Assembly (NCBI GenBank): GCA_022841205.1
Contig: JALHCK010000004.1
Location: 124,001-188,000, forward strand
Source of the DNA: Methanomicrobiales archaeon
Lineage (GTDB): Archaea > Halobacteriota > Methanomicrobia > Methanomicrobiales > Methanospirillaceae
Direction of reading: 5' to 3'
DNA: 64,000 nt
The notes beneath the pieces are model-generated. The model saw nothing but the letters and a program-made list of their open reading frames with translations, searched no databases and was not told the origin of the DNA. Below are positions 34,131 through 42,795 of this stretch, in pieces (position 1 is the first letter of the stretch; each line of letters begins with the position of its first letter). The position numbers were made by a program, and so were the translations under genes.

Positions 34131-34571
34131 ATGATCCGCATGCCCGCCCAAACCCGCGAACTAACCCCTGCCGAATTCCACCTCGCCGAAAAGATCTGGG
34201 AACAGTACCGCGGCCAGAAAGCCGACCCGGCAAAGGAACGGATCTTTGCCGTCTTTGACAACGGCAACCTGGCCGCCACCGCCCGGTTTACCCGCCACCC
34301 GGACGGAAACGAGATGGACTGCGTCTTCTCCCTGGACGAGTACCGGGGGAAGGGATATGCCCGGAAGGTGGTGCAGGCCCTCATCGATGCCTGCGGCCAG
34401 GAGGCCATTTACATCCACTCGACGCTCGTCCTGATCTCTTTTTACAAGACCTTCGGGTGGTACCCGATCCCGGAAAAACAGCTCCCGAAGTCGATCCGGG
34501 AACGGTTCGTCTTCTGCTTTGGCGAGATGGAGGGCTGCAACGTCTGCCCGATGAAGCGGGACGCCGGTTGA
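34131..34571 (+). CDS. GNAT acetyltransferase
   Basis: About 146 residues of the GNAT fold: FAVFDNGNLAATARFTRHPD (strands 2-4), the acetyl-CoA loop DEYRGKGYARKVVQALIDAC, and AIYIHSTLVLISFYKTFGWYP. The C-terminus has an unusual cysteine cluster (CFGEMEGCNVCPM), possibly a metal site. Three in-frame starts lie close together (34113 GTG, 34131 ATG, 34140 ATG) and none has a strong ribosome-binding site. Substrate unknown; no co-transcribed neighbour. Confidence 0.8.
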   Translation: MIRMPAQTRELTPAEFHLAEKIWEQYRGQKADPAKERIFAVFDNGNLAATARFTRHPDGNEMDCVFSLDEYRGKGYARKVVQALIDACGQEAIYIHSTLVLISFYKTFGWYPIPEKQLPKSIRERFVFCFGEMEGCNVCPMKRDAG

Positions 34572-35273
34572 AGGAAATCAACATTGGGCCGGCCACGGGA
34601 ATTCGGGGGCCGTCATGCCTGCCTAATTGTGTGAATGGAAAGGACATGTTCCCATCCCCGCTTTTCCCATTACCATGAAAATTTCCGGATGGTCCCCTGG
34701 AATAGATGTGCGGTAGCGTGGGTTCTTCCGTAACAATTTCACCATGTAACGAATGATAAGCCATGCCCATTATCGGGATCATGGATCATCACATGGGCGC
34801 AAACAGGGGTGGCAATACCCCCGGCATCCTTCCGGGAGTTATTTTTTTGGGCCGTCCTGGAAATCGGCTGAGGTGTTTCTGTGATATTGTGCATGTTTGA
34901 GAAATCATCTCACGTAGCGTGAGGTGAGCCTCAGTCACACTCCTGCCACCAATAATCACCAAATTCCTGAACCCCGGGCAAGGAAAAAGAACCCCGCTAT
35001 CGCATTCCGGCAGGATCTCAGTCCATGGGATGGGTGATAACATCCCCCCCACGAACGTCCCCTGCGGAATCAATGATAAAGAGCAACCTTTCCAGGGCTT
35101 AAATTCAGCCCTTTTGTTTAAAGGCCCTTGTAAAAAAGACTTTCCCAAATTGGTGAACATCATTTCCACTCCAGCCGGTACCTGCCTCAGGAAATCCGGG
35201 AAACGGAGCCCTGAATGAGCCCCGATTCGACACAATCGTTCCGGAAGAGTCCTGGCCCGGGAGGAACCCTCGC
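34572..35273. other. 702-bp gap, no gene recognised
   Basis: No ORF with credible initiation or protein-like composition on either strand. A hairpin AGGGCT-N7-AGCCCT at about 35095-35113 is the only structure noted; its role is unclear. The minus-strand frame running through here into 35493 is a shadow of the RNase H gene. Confidence 0.5.
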
Positions 35274-35861
35274 CTACCGGAACATCTCGGGCCCGGTTAC
35301 CGGATCCGGAGAAAACGCATTCCTCCGCTCGAGCATCTTCATGGCCCGCTTCAGGCTGGCTTTCAGCCGGAGGTTCTCGTGCTCCAGCCGGCGCACCCGG
35401 CGGTAGAGAGGCTCGGCCCCGCCCGCCCCGCAGAGACTGGCGATGTAGTGCTTCAGGAACCGGTCGGCACGGTTCTGCTTGCGCGGGATCCACTGGATGT
35501 CGACCTCCAGGTTCTTTTGCACGATCAGGTCCTGGACCATGGCCCGCTTCCGGACAAAGCCCGGATGCCGGATCCGCTCATTGCAGGAGAGGTGCACCAC
35601 CACCACCCTGCTGTCGGTCCGGATCCGGGCGTGGCTGTTTTCCGGCAGGTTTTCGAGGGCTAAAATGACCGCGTTGAACTCGGCCTCGTTGTTCGATGCC
35701 CCCCGCTCGTAGGAGAAAAACACCTCTTCTCCGGGGAAGAGGGCCACGGAATGGCCGTCCCCGCTCCCGTCAACCAGGACTTCGATCCGTTCATGCTCCG
35801 AAATGCATGGATCAGGGGAAAATCCAAAAGTAACTTCTGGAGAGCGCGGGAGGGCCGCCAT
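35274..35861 (-). CDS. Ribonuclease H family protein (RNase HI type)
   Basis: 195 residues. The RNase H core carries the acidic active-site pattern: IEVLVDGSGDG (D), NNEAEFNAVILAL (E), RTDSRVVVVHLSC (D) and WIPRKQNRADRFL (D). The C-terminal 50 residues are a positively charged helical extension, also seen in other archaeal members. It removes RNA from RNA-DNA hybrids. ATG 35861 follows GGGAGGGAG at suitable spacing; a TTG at 35900 would add 13 residues. It stands alone. Confidence 0.85.
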   Translation of the reverse strand: MAALPRSPEVTFGFSPDPCISEHERIEVLVDGSGDGHSVALFPGEEVFFSYERGASNNEAEFNAVILALENLPENSHARIRTDSRVVVVHLSCNERIRHPGFVRKRAMVQDLIVQKNLEVDIQWIPRKQNRADRFLKHYIASLCGAGGAEPLYRRVRRLEHENLRLKASLKRAMKMLERRNAFSPDPVTGPEMFR

Positions 35862-36045
35862 GTCATACTCCCTCCCGCCCGCACTCGCATCTTTCTGCAA
35901 CCGGTCCTCTCCCTCCGGGTGCCGTTAAAGGAAGATCGCTGTCGCGCTATTTAATTTTTGCGCTTTTTTCGCAAAAAAACCGCTGGTACAAACGTGTTGA
36001 GCAAACGCAGGGCTGTTGTCCGCCAGATGCTGACCGCGCAAATGG

Positions 36046-36918
36046 TTACCGGACGATCTTCTTGATCGGGATCTCGAGGATATCCTCGGCGCCGGCAGCC
36101 TTGAGGTTCGGGATCAGGGTGTTTACCTCCGCCTTCCGGACCACGGTCTGCACGCTGTAGTAGTCGATGCCGTGCAGCCTGCTCACCGTCGGCTTCTTGA
36201 GGGCCGGGAGCGCGGCGACGACCAGCTCCATGACGTCCCCCGGCACGTTCATGGAGAGGAGCACCTGGTGGCGGGCATCGATCACCCCGAGGAGCAGGGT
36301 CACGATCTCTTCCATCGCCTTTCGCTTTCCCGTGTCCCCGAAGCTATCCCGGTTGGCGATCACCACCGTGTAAGACTCCATGATCTGGCCGATAATCTTC
36401 AGGCCGTTTCGCTTAAGTGTTGTCCCGGTCTCGGTCAGGTCGACCACCACGTCCATCAGGTCAGGCACCTTAGCCTCGGATGCACCAAAGGAGTGGAAGA
36501 GCTCGACCGGGATCCCCAGCCGCCCGAAAAACTCGCGGGTGATCTCCGGGTACTCGGTGGTCACCCGGCTGTTTGCCCGGATCCGGGACACATCATCGAT
36601 CGGTTCGCTCTCGTGGACCGCGACAACGATCCTGACCGTCCCCTCGCCGGTCTTGCTGTAGGAGAGGCGTGCCACCTCCCGCACCCGGGAGCCGGTCTCC
36701 TTCACCCAGTCGAGGCCCGAGATGCCGAGGTCAAAGTAACCCATCTCGACATACTTGGGGATCTCCTGGGGCCGGAGGATCTTCACCTTGTCGATGCGGT
36801 GGTCAGAGATGACCGGGCTGTAGTCCCGCTCCCCACGCTTTACCTCGAGGTCTGCCTCCTTGAAGAGCTGCAGGGTCTGCGCCTCAAGGCTCCCCTTGGG
36901 AAGTGCGATGGAAATCAT
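36046..36918 (-). CDS. hisG: ATP phosphoribosyltransferase HisG, long form
   Basis: First enzyme of histidine synthesis, joining ATP and PRPP. 290 residues is the HisG-long type: ISIALPKGSLEAQTLQLF, FDLGISGLDWV, the PRPP-binding DVVVDLTETGTTLK, and the regulatory C-terminal ACT-like domain (ARHQVLLSMNVPGDVMELVV, PTVSRLHGIDYYSVQTVV) that gives feedback inhibition by histidine. No HisZ is required. Its start is 37 bp downstream of the DUF1015 gene on the same strand, so the two may be co-transcribed. Confidence 0.95.
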   Translation of the reverse strand: MISIALPKGSLEAQTLQLFKEADLEVKRGERDYSPVISDHRIDKVKILRPQEIPKYVEMGYFDLGISGLDWVKETGSRVREVARLSYSKTGEGTVRIVVAVHESEPIDDVSRIRANSRVTTEYPEITREFFGRLGIPVELFHSFGASEAKVPDLMDVVVDLTETGTTLKRNGLKIIGQIMESYTVVIANRDSFGDTGKRKAMEEIVTLLLGVIDARHQVLLSMNVPGDVMELVVAALPALKKPTVSRLHGIDYYSVQTVVRKAEVNTLIPNLKAAGAEDILEIPIKKIVR

Positions 36919-36955
36919 GGTGTACTCATTTTGCCCGGGAAGGGAAAAAAAGTAT

Positions 36956-38209
36956 TCAGGAGAGGGAGTGGACGATCAGGCCCGAGAGGAGCTTTGGTTC
37001 AAACCAGGTGGACTTCGGGGGCATGATCCCGTTTCTGTCGGCGATGGATAACACCGTCTCCACCTCCACCGGCTGCAGGGAGAAGGCCACCGCGAACTCG
37101 CCCCGGTCGACCATGGCCTCGAGATCGGCGATCGGCCGGGCCCCGCCAAGGTACTGGAGGCGGTCGTCACCCCGCGGGTCAGTGATGGAGAGGATCCGCT
37201 CGAGCACCTCGTGCTGCAGGACCGATACATCGAGGGCCTCGATGGGATCGGATGGAGGATCGCCCCTCGCCCGGCACTCGTACCAGGTACCGCCGATGTA
37301 CATGTGCATGAGGTGGCCGTTGCCCGGAATTTTCGGGGTGATCTGGTATGCGGAGCGGTCGACAGCCCCGCAGGGGGAAATCCCGTAGGAGCCGGAGAGC
37401 GCTTCCATGAACTCCTCGCGGGACCGGCCGCCGAGATCGCGGACCATGCGGCTGTAGCCATGGACCCGGATCCCTGAATCGGCGAAGAGCACTCCCATGA
37501 ACCGGTCCGCTTCCCCACCGCCGCACCCCTCATTCCGCCGCTTTGATGCGACATTGACCGCAGACTTTGCCCGGTGATGGCCATCGGCGATGTAGAGGCG
37601 GCCGGTCCAGGAGAAAAGTTCCTCGATCCGGGCCAGGTCGCGGGGATCGGATACCCGGAAGATCCGGTGGACCGAGCCATCGTGCCACCGCACCTCGGCA
37701 CAGGGAGGAAGCGTGCCGGCAAGGTCGCTGATGAAACGGGCCAGCGGTTCCCGGTCCCGGTAGATCAGGACAACCGGGCCGGTATTGGCGTTCACCGCAT
37801 CGATATGCCGGGTCCGGTCTTCCTCCTTGTCGTAACGGGTCTGCTCGTGGCGCCGGATGACCCCGGACTCGTAGTCCTCCACCGAAAGGCAGCAGGCAAG
37901 CCCGGTGAAGGTCTCTTTCCGGGTGCTGACCCGGTAGATGTAGAATCCCGGGCTCTGGTCTTCCAGGAACACCCCGGCCGACCGGAGTTCATCGAACCGC
38001 TCCCTGGCCCGGGCATATACCCGGTCATCGTGAGGGGGAATGTCCGGGAGCTCGGCATCGGGACGGCTTATCCGCAGGAAACTCATCGGGTTCTCCCTGA
38101 TGATTGCGGATGCCTCTTCGCTGGTGACCACGTCGTAGGGGACCGCTGCAACCCCGGATGCGGCATCCGGCCTCGGCCTGATTCCGGCAAAACGAAATAT
38201 CTTCACCAT
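36956..38209 (-). CDS. DUF1015 family protein
   Basis: 417 residues of the widespread DUF1015 family: VPYDVVTSEEASAIIRENP, then GFYIYR, SVEDYESGVIRRHEQTR, and the DGHHR-type motif YIADGHHRAKSAVN. The conserved HEQT and DGHHR histidines suggest a metal or nucleotide site, but biochemical function is not established. It lies 5' of hisG on the same strand and diverges from rimI across 73 bp. ATG 38209 gives MVKIFRFAG. Confidence 0.88.
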   Translation of the reverse strand: MVKIFRFAGIRPRPDAASGVAAVPYDVVTSEEASAIIRENPMSFLRISRPDAELPDIPPHDDRVYARARERFDELRSAGVFLEDQSPGFYIYRVSTRKETFTGLACCLSVEDYESGVIRRHEQTRYDKEEDRTRHIDAVNANTGPVVLIYRDREPLARFISDLAGTLPPCAEVRWHDGSVHRIFRVSDPRDLARIEELFSWTGRLYIADGHHRAKSAVNVASKRRNEGCGGGEADRFMGVLFADSGIRVHGYSRMVRDLGGRSREEFMEALSGSYGISPCGAVDRSAYQITPKIPGNGHLMHMYIGGTWYECRARGDPPSDPIEALDVSVLQHEVLERILSITDPRGDDRLQYLGGARPIADLEAMVDRGEFAVAFSLQPVEVETVLSIADRNGIMPPKSTWFEPKLLSGLIVHSLS

Positions 38210-38282
38210 GGATTAACCCGGGGCTCTCTCTACTAATTTTGCCTGTACCTATATTAGTCCAGTGGCCCACCTGTACAGGAGC

Positions 38283-38744
38283 ATGGGCGCCGAGATCACC
38301 ATAAGAAAGGCACGGCAGGAAGACATCGGCGCAATTGCGGCGATCGAGGCCGAATCGTTCCCGGATCCCTGGGATGCCGGGATAATCGCCGAGACCCTTG
38401 CCCACTTTCCCTCTACGTTCTTTGTCGCGGAACACATGGGAAAGGTGGTCGGCTTCATCATCGGGGGAACCGAGGATACCGGCGAGCAGGTCTACGGCCA
38501 CATCTGCAACCTCGCCGTCACCGGCCCATGCCGGGGGCTCGGGGTGGGCAGGATGCTCGTCCGACGGGCCGAGCGGCAGTTTGCCATCAACCTGGCCACC
38601 GGGGTGCAGCTCGAAGTCCGGGTGTCAAACCTTGCCGCCCGGCAGTTTTACCGCCGCCTAGGCTACAGGGAGGTTTTCATGGTCGACTGCTACTACGCAA
38701 ACGGCGAGGACGCGGTGGTCATGGTAAAGTGGTTCCGCTTCTAG
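38283..38744 (+). CDS. rimI: N-alpha-acetyltransferase RimI/Ard1 type
   Basis: 153 residues of the GNAT fold in the RimI/Ard1 group, which acetylates protein N-termini: EITIRKARQEDIGAIAAIE, HICNLAVTGPCRGLGVGRML (acetyl-CoA loop RGLGVG) and AARQFYRRLGYREVF. A TATA-like CTATATTA near 38250 puts the transcript start a few bases before ATG 38283, so a leaderless mRNA is likely; the GTG at 38262 would lie before that. It overlaps the HMG-CoA reductase stop by 4 bp, tail to tail. Confidence 0.88.
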   Translation: MGAEITIRKARQEDIGAIAAIEAESFPDPWDAGIIAETLAHFPSTFFVAEHMGKVVGFIIGGTEDTGEQVYGHICNLAVTGPCRGLGVGRMLVRRAERQFAINLATGVQLEVRVSNLAARQFYRRLGYREVFMVDCYYANGEDAVVMVKWFRF

Positions 38745-39946
38745 CGGCCGAGCTGCTGGTGGGCGCGGGCCAGGTGCTGTGCCCCTAGCGCCCCGAGCAG
38801 GGAGAGCTCCCCGGCAAGCACCGCACAGGCGATGATCTCCGCAAACTTCTTCGCGTGCGTCCCCGGCGGGTCCCCCCCGCCGGCAACCCCGAGAAGGGTG
38901 AGGCATTCGTGCTGGGTTGCGATCCCCGTCCCACCCCCCACCGTTCCGACAGGAAGCGAGGGAAGCGTCACCGAGACATAGACCCCGCCCTCCGCAGGGT
39001 CGACCGTGGTGATGGCCAGGCTCCCTTCAACTACATGGGCCGGGTCCTGCCCACAGGCGATGAACAGGGCGGCAACTATGTTTGCGGCATGGGCATTGAA
39101 ACCAAAAGACCCTGCGCGGGCCGATCCCACCAGGTTCTTGCGAAGGTTCACCTCGGCAAGGGTGGCAGCGTCGGTCTTGAGGACATCCCGGACAAGGTCA
39201 TCGGGGAGAAAGACGCCTGCAGCAACAGACCGGCCCCTCCCCATGACCAGGTTGACCGCGGCCGGCTTCTTGTCGGTGCAGAAGTTTCCCGAGAGGGCGA
39301 TGAGGCGGGCGCCGGTCGCCCCCGCGATAATTTCGGCGGCCTTTGCGCTGGCAATGGTCACCATGTTCATCCCCATGGCATCCTTGCTGTCGAACTCCAG
39401 GCGGACAAAGACGCTGGTCCCCCCCGTGGCCGTGGTGATGCCGGTAAGTTTCCCGTGGGAGGTGGTACTCTCGGCGGCCCTGGCGATCTCTTCGCGGTGT
39501 GAGGCAACCCAGTCGCAGATGCTCCTGGCGTGGGGAATATCCCGGGCGGCAAAGACCGGTGCCCGGGTAATCCCGTCCCGGAAGATGCGGGCTTCCGCAC
39601 CGCCGGCCCGGGTGATAACCCCGCACCCCCGGTTCACCGAGGCCACCAGCGCTCCCTCGGTGGTCGCCAGCGGGATGAAGAACGAGCCGTTCGCGTACTC
39701 CCCCTTTACCAGGAGTGGACCGGCGACCCCGACCGGGACCTGGACGGTGCCGATCATGTTCTCGCAGTTCCTGGCAGCAGCCCGGTCGATGGGGATAGAA
39801 AACGATCCGGTCGCGGAGAGATCGGTTCCTGTCTCCTGCTCGATGAAGGCCCGCCGTACCCTCACCGCCTCCTCAGGAGGAAGCCCGGACTCGAGCGCAT
39901 AGAGTTTCAGCGACCCTTTTTTCAGCCTCTCGAGATAATCTTCCAT
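38741..39946 (-). CDS. hmgA: HMG-CoA reductase (class I)
   Basis: Reduces HMG-CoA to mevalonate with NADPH, supplying archaeal isoprenoid lipids. The 401 residues carry ENMIGTVQVPVGVAGPLLV, TTEGALVASVNRG (catalytic Glu), DAMGMNMVTIASAKA, TDKKPAAVNLVMGRGRSV (catalytic Lys), HAANIVAALFIACGQD and GTGIATQHECLTLLG. This is the class I pattern. ATG 39946 fits the family start MEDYLERLKKG; the open frame before it runs into the divergent methyltransferase. The pathway's other genes are at 3.0-5.5 kb and 41.2-43.8 kb. Confidence 0.96.
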   Translation of the reverse strand: MEDYLERLKKGSLKLYALESGLPPEEAVRVRRAFIEQETGTDLSATGSFSIPIDRAAARNCENMIGTVQVPVGVAGPLLVKGEYANGSFFIPLATTEGALVASVNRGCGVITRAGGAEARIFRDGITRAPVFAARDIPHARSICDWVASHREEIARAAESTTSHGKLTGITTATGGTSVFVRLEFDSKDAMGMNMVTIASAKAAEIIAGATGARLIALSGNFCTDKKPAAVNLVMGRGRSVAAGVFLPDDLVRDVLKTDAATLAEVNLRKNLVGSARAGSFGFNAHAANIVAALFIACGQDPAHVVEGSLAITTVDPAEGGVYVSVTLPSLPVGTVGGGTGIATQHECLTLLGVAGGGDPPGTHAKKFAEIIACAVLAGELSLLGALGAQHLARAHQQLGR

Positions 39947-39973
39947 GATACTAGTTTCACTTCCGGGATAAAT

Positions 39974-40885
39974 ATGGAACAGGACCAGTGGGCGCTGCGG
40001 GTGCCCCGCAGCCAGGGAGAAGGGGAGCGGCTGCGCCTTGCAAAGACCGGGCTCCTCGACCGGAGCCTCAGGCCGAAAGTTGATGGCGATACTCTCCTGA
40101 TCCCGGTGGTGGAAGAGATCGCGGGCGCAGAACGGACAGCCTTCCAGCAACGCGGCAGGACCCTGGAGCTCCCGCGTCACGAGCTGATCGGGGGGATCGC
40201 CATCATGCTCGAGGAAAACCCGGTCGCAGCCGGGGAGCTGCTGGCCTCCCGTCCGTCCCTTCACACGGTGCTCTTCCCGGTAAGCGATGTGGAGGGGGAG
40301 TATCGCACCCGGCGCTTCAGGGTGCTTGCCGGGAAGGACACCACCCGGACGACCTGCATCGAGTACGGGAAGCGGTTCGAGATCGATCTCGCGGAGGCCT
40401 ATTTCTCGCCACGGCTGGCAACGGAACGGCAGCGTATCGTCTCCCGCATGGGAGAAGGCGAGCGGGTGCTCGACATGTTTACCGGGGTCGGGCCGTTTGC
40501 CCTCTCCCTTGCGGACCGGGCATCGCTGGTGGTGGCAGTCGATACCAACCCGGGCGCAATCAGCCTCCTTGAACGAAACATCCGGCAGAACCGTGCCCTA
40601 AACGTGCTCCCCTTTCTTGCCGACGCCTCGCATGTCCGGGGCATACTCCCACGGACCTTTGACCGGATCATCATGAACCACCCGACCGGCGCCATCCCCT
40701 TCCTGCCGGAGGCGTTTGCCCTGTGTCGCCCGGGAGGCTCGATCCACTGCTACGTCCTCCAGGAGACTGAAGGGGAAGTCCTCCCGGAGATCCGGAATTA
40801 TCGCATCCGGGAGGTCAGCGAACGCTACGTCCGCTCCTATTCACCGGGAAAATGGCACGCGGTGTACGATATCGTTACGGGATGA
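39974..40885 (+). CDS. Trm5/Tyw2-family tRNA methyltransferase
   Basis: 303 residues: an N-terminal domain, then a class I SAM methyltransferase core (VLDMFTGVGPFALSLADRA, VVAVDTNPGAISLLERNI) and the active-site-like IIMNHPTGAIPFL. Trm5 methylates G37 of tRNA at N1; Tyw2 transfers aminocarboxypropyl in wyosine synthesis. The NHPTG segment and overall length favour Trm5. ATG 39974 lies just after a short AT-rich GGATAAATATGG; the open frame before it is antisense to HMG-CoA reductase. The two genes are divergent across 27 bp. Confidence 0.82.
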   Translation: MEQDQWALRVPRSQGEGERLRLAKTGLLDRSLRPKVDGDTLLIPVVEEIAGAERTAFQQRGRTLELPRHELIGGIAIMLEENPVAAGELLASRPSLHTVLFPVSDVEGEYRTRRFRVLAGKDTTRTTCIEYGKRFEIDLAEAYFSPRLATERQRIVSRMGEGERVLDMFTGVGPFALSLADRASLVVAVDTNPGAISLLERNIRQNRALNVLPFLADASHVRGILPRTFDRIIMNHPTGAIPFLPEAFALCRPGGSIHCYVLQETEGEVLPEIRNYRIREVSERYVRSYSPGKWHAVYDIVTG

Positions 40886-40934
40886 GCGTGAGGAAGAACC
40901 TCTCCCGGGCAGTGCATCATCCCGGAAAAAAGTG

Positions 40935-41144
40935 CTAATCGGTTGCAACCAGCACGTTGGATGCTTTGACAACCGTTGACACATTCTTTCCCACGGCAAG
41001 CTTCATACGATCTGCAGAGGTCTTGGTGATAAGCGAGGTTATCTCCAGTCCCCCGGGCAGTTCGATGACCAGTTCGGCAAGGATCTGGCCGTACTTGATC
41101 GACTTGATTTTTCCTTTGAACACGTTTCGGGCGCTGATTTCCAT
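40935..41144 (-). CDS. Mop/TOBE-domain molybdate- or tungstate-binding protein
   Basis: A single 69-residue Mop domain: MEISARNVFKGKIKSIKYGQ, LAELVIELPGGLEITSLIT, MKLAVGKNVSTVVKASNVLV. These proteins oligomerise to store molybdate or tungstate, which methanogens need for formylmethanofuran and formate dehydrogenases. GGTGA lies five bases before ATG 41144. A TATA-like CTTTATAG is found about 35 bases upstream. Confidence 0.88.
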   Translation of the reverse strand: MEISARNVFKGKIKSIKYGQILAELVIELPGGLEITSLITKTSADRMKLAVGKNVSTVVKASNVLVATD

Positions 41145-41233
41145 AAACATCACCGTGCAGACTTGTCAACAGCACTATAAAGACTTTCATGTCGTGACAA
41201 AATTACCCCGGTGGTGGACCGGGAAAAAAGAGG

Positions 41234-41632
41234 TTATTCTGCGGGAGCGTACTTGGTCCCGTAATAGATGACCCCGCTTTTTCCATCGGCTGCGATCTTC
41301 CTGAAGACTGGTCGCACCCTCATGCCGATGCGGACTTCGTCCGGGGCACAGACCAGCTGGGCGGTGATCCTCGGGCCTTCATCGAGCTTCACGATGGCCA
41401 GCACGTAGGGGGTCATCTGCTCGAACTGCTCGCTCGCCGTCCTGATGACCGTGTGGGTGACCACCGTCCCCTTCCCGGAAAACCTGTAATCGACGATGTT
41501 GCCCGCCCTCCGGCAGTCGGGGCAAAACGACCGCGGGGGGAAGAAACACTGACCGCACCTGGTGCAGGTGGTCCCGACCAGGTTGTAGCGCTGGGGGATC
41601 TTTCTCCAGAACCGTGCAACGGACATGGCCAT
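41234..41632 (-). CDS. DUF35 zinc-ribbon/OB-fold protein, partner of thiolase and HMG-CoA synthase
   Basis: 132 residues: an N-terminal zinc ribbon (C23, C26, C37, C40 in TCTRCGQCFFPPRSFCPDC) and an OB fold (GKGTVVTHTVIRTASEQF, then PYVLAIVKLDEGPRITAQL). In methanogens this DUF35 protein scaffolds a complex of thiolase and HMG-CoA synthase, allowing the acetyl transfer steps to be coupled; that is known from the methanogen complex, and here it follows from gene order. The ATG overlaps the thiolase stop (TGATG). Confidence 0.9.
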   Translation of the reverse strand: MAMSVARFWRKIPQRYNLVGTTCTRCGQCFFPPRSFCPDCRRAGNIVDYRFSGKGTVVTHTVIRTASEQFEQMTPYVLAIVKLDEGPRITAQLVCAPDEVRIGMRVRPVFRKIAADGKSGVIYYGTKYAPAE

Positions 41633-42795
41633 CACACCCCGAGGATGTGCACGGCGACCGTAGCCCCGGTGCCTCCCACGTTGTGGGTCATCCCGATCTC
41701 TGCTCCCTCTACCTGGCGCTTCCCGGCCTCGCCGCGCAGCTGCTGGACCACTTCGAAGACCTGCTTGATCCCGGTCGCTCCCACCGGGTGGCCGCAGGCC
41801 TTGAGGCCGCCGCTGGTGTTGACCGGGATATCCCCGTTGAGCGCCGTCGCCCCCTCCCAGGTCATGCGCCCTGCCTCGCCTTTCCGGCAGAACCCTAGGT
41901 CCTCGATGGCGCAGATCTCGGCGATGGTGAAGCAGTCATGCACCTCGACCAGGTCGATATCGGTTGTGGAAAGCCCGGATGCGGCAAACGCACGCCTCCC
42001 GGCGGCCACCGTTGCGTCGAGCGTGCTGATATCGCGCCGGTCGTGGAGGGTGATGGTGTCGCTTGCCTGGGCACTGGCCAGCACCTTTATGGGGGTATCG
42101 GTGAACTCCCGTGCCCTTTCAAGCGGCGCAAGGACCACTGCGGCGGCCCCGTCCGTGATGGGGGAGCAGTCGAAGAGGCGGAGCGGGTCGGCGACCAGGG
42201 ACGATTTGATCACGGTGTCGATGGAGATCTCCTGTCTGAACTGGGCGATGGGGTTTCTCGCCCCGTTGTAATGGTTCTTTACCGCCACCTGCGCGAGCTG
42301 CTCGCGGGTGAGGGGGTAGCGGTTCATGTAATCGGTGGCGATCATGGCGTAGAGGCCGGGGAAGGTTGCCCCGACAAACCCTTCCCACTCGCGGTCTGCG
42401 GCCCCGGCCAGCGCATCGACGCTCGCCCCGGAGGCGACATCGGTCATCTTCTCGACCCCGGCGGCCACCACGATGTCCTCCATGCCTGAAGCCACGGCGA
42501 TGACCGCCTGCCGGAAGGAGAGGCCTCCCGAAGCGCAGGCGGCCTCGACCCGGGTCGCGGGGATATGGTGTGATGCAAGCCCGGCATAATCGGCGATGAG
42601 GGCCCCGATATGCTCCTGCTCGACGAACCGGCCGGCGCTCATGTTCCCGACATACAACCCGTCGATCTGTTCCCCGGCAACCCCGGCATCTTCGAGGGCA
42701 AGGATACCGGCTTCCACGAAGAGGTTCCGGAATGAACTGTTCCACTTCTCCCCGAAGGTGGTGCACCCTGTCCCGATAACGGCAACGTCTCTCAT
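41632..42795 (-). CDS. Acetyl-CoA C-acetyltransferase (archaeal SCP2-type thiolase)
   Basis: 387 residues. Condenses two acetyl-CoA to acetoacetyl-CoA. The nucleophile is C87 in VEAACASGG; other family motifs are VEVHDCFTIAEICAIEDLG, LKACGHPVGATG and THNVGGTGATV. The start codon overlaps the HMG-CoA synthase stop by four bases, and its own stop overlaps the DUF35 start, so the three are made in a coupled operon, as expected for a stable complex. Confidence 0.95.
   Translation of the reverse strand: MRDVAVIGTGCTTFGEKWNSSFRNLFVEAGILALEDAGVAGEQIDGLYVGNMSAGRFVEQEHIGALIADYAGLASHHIPATRVEAACASGGLSFRQAVIAVASGMEDIVVAAGVEKMTDVASGASVDALAGAADREWEGFVGATFPGLYAMIATDYMNRYPLTREQLAQVAVKNHYNGARNPIAQFRQEISIDTVIKSSLVADPLRLFDCSPITDGAAAVVLAPLERAREFTDTPIKVLASAQASDTITLHDRRDISTLDATVAAGRRAFAASGLSTTDIDLVEVHDCFTIAEICAIEDLGFCRKGEAGRMTWEGATALNGDIPVNTSGGLKACGHPVGATGIKQVFEVVQQLRGEAGKRQVEGAEIGMTHNVGGTGATVAVHILGV

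Noticed and set aside
34789..35493. Long minus-strand frame in the 34.6-35.3 kb gap
   Set aside because: Its upstream part overlaps the RNase H gene in another frame and the rest is low-complexity; no initiation signal.
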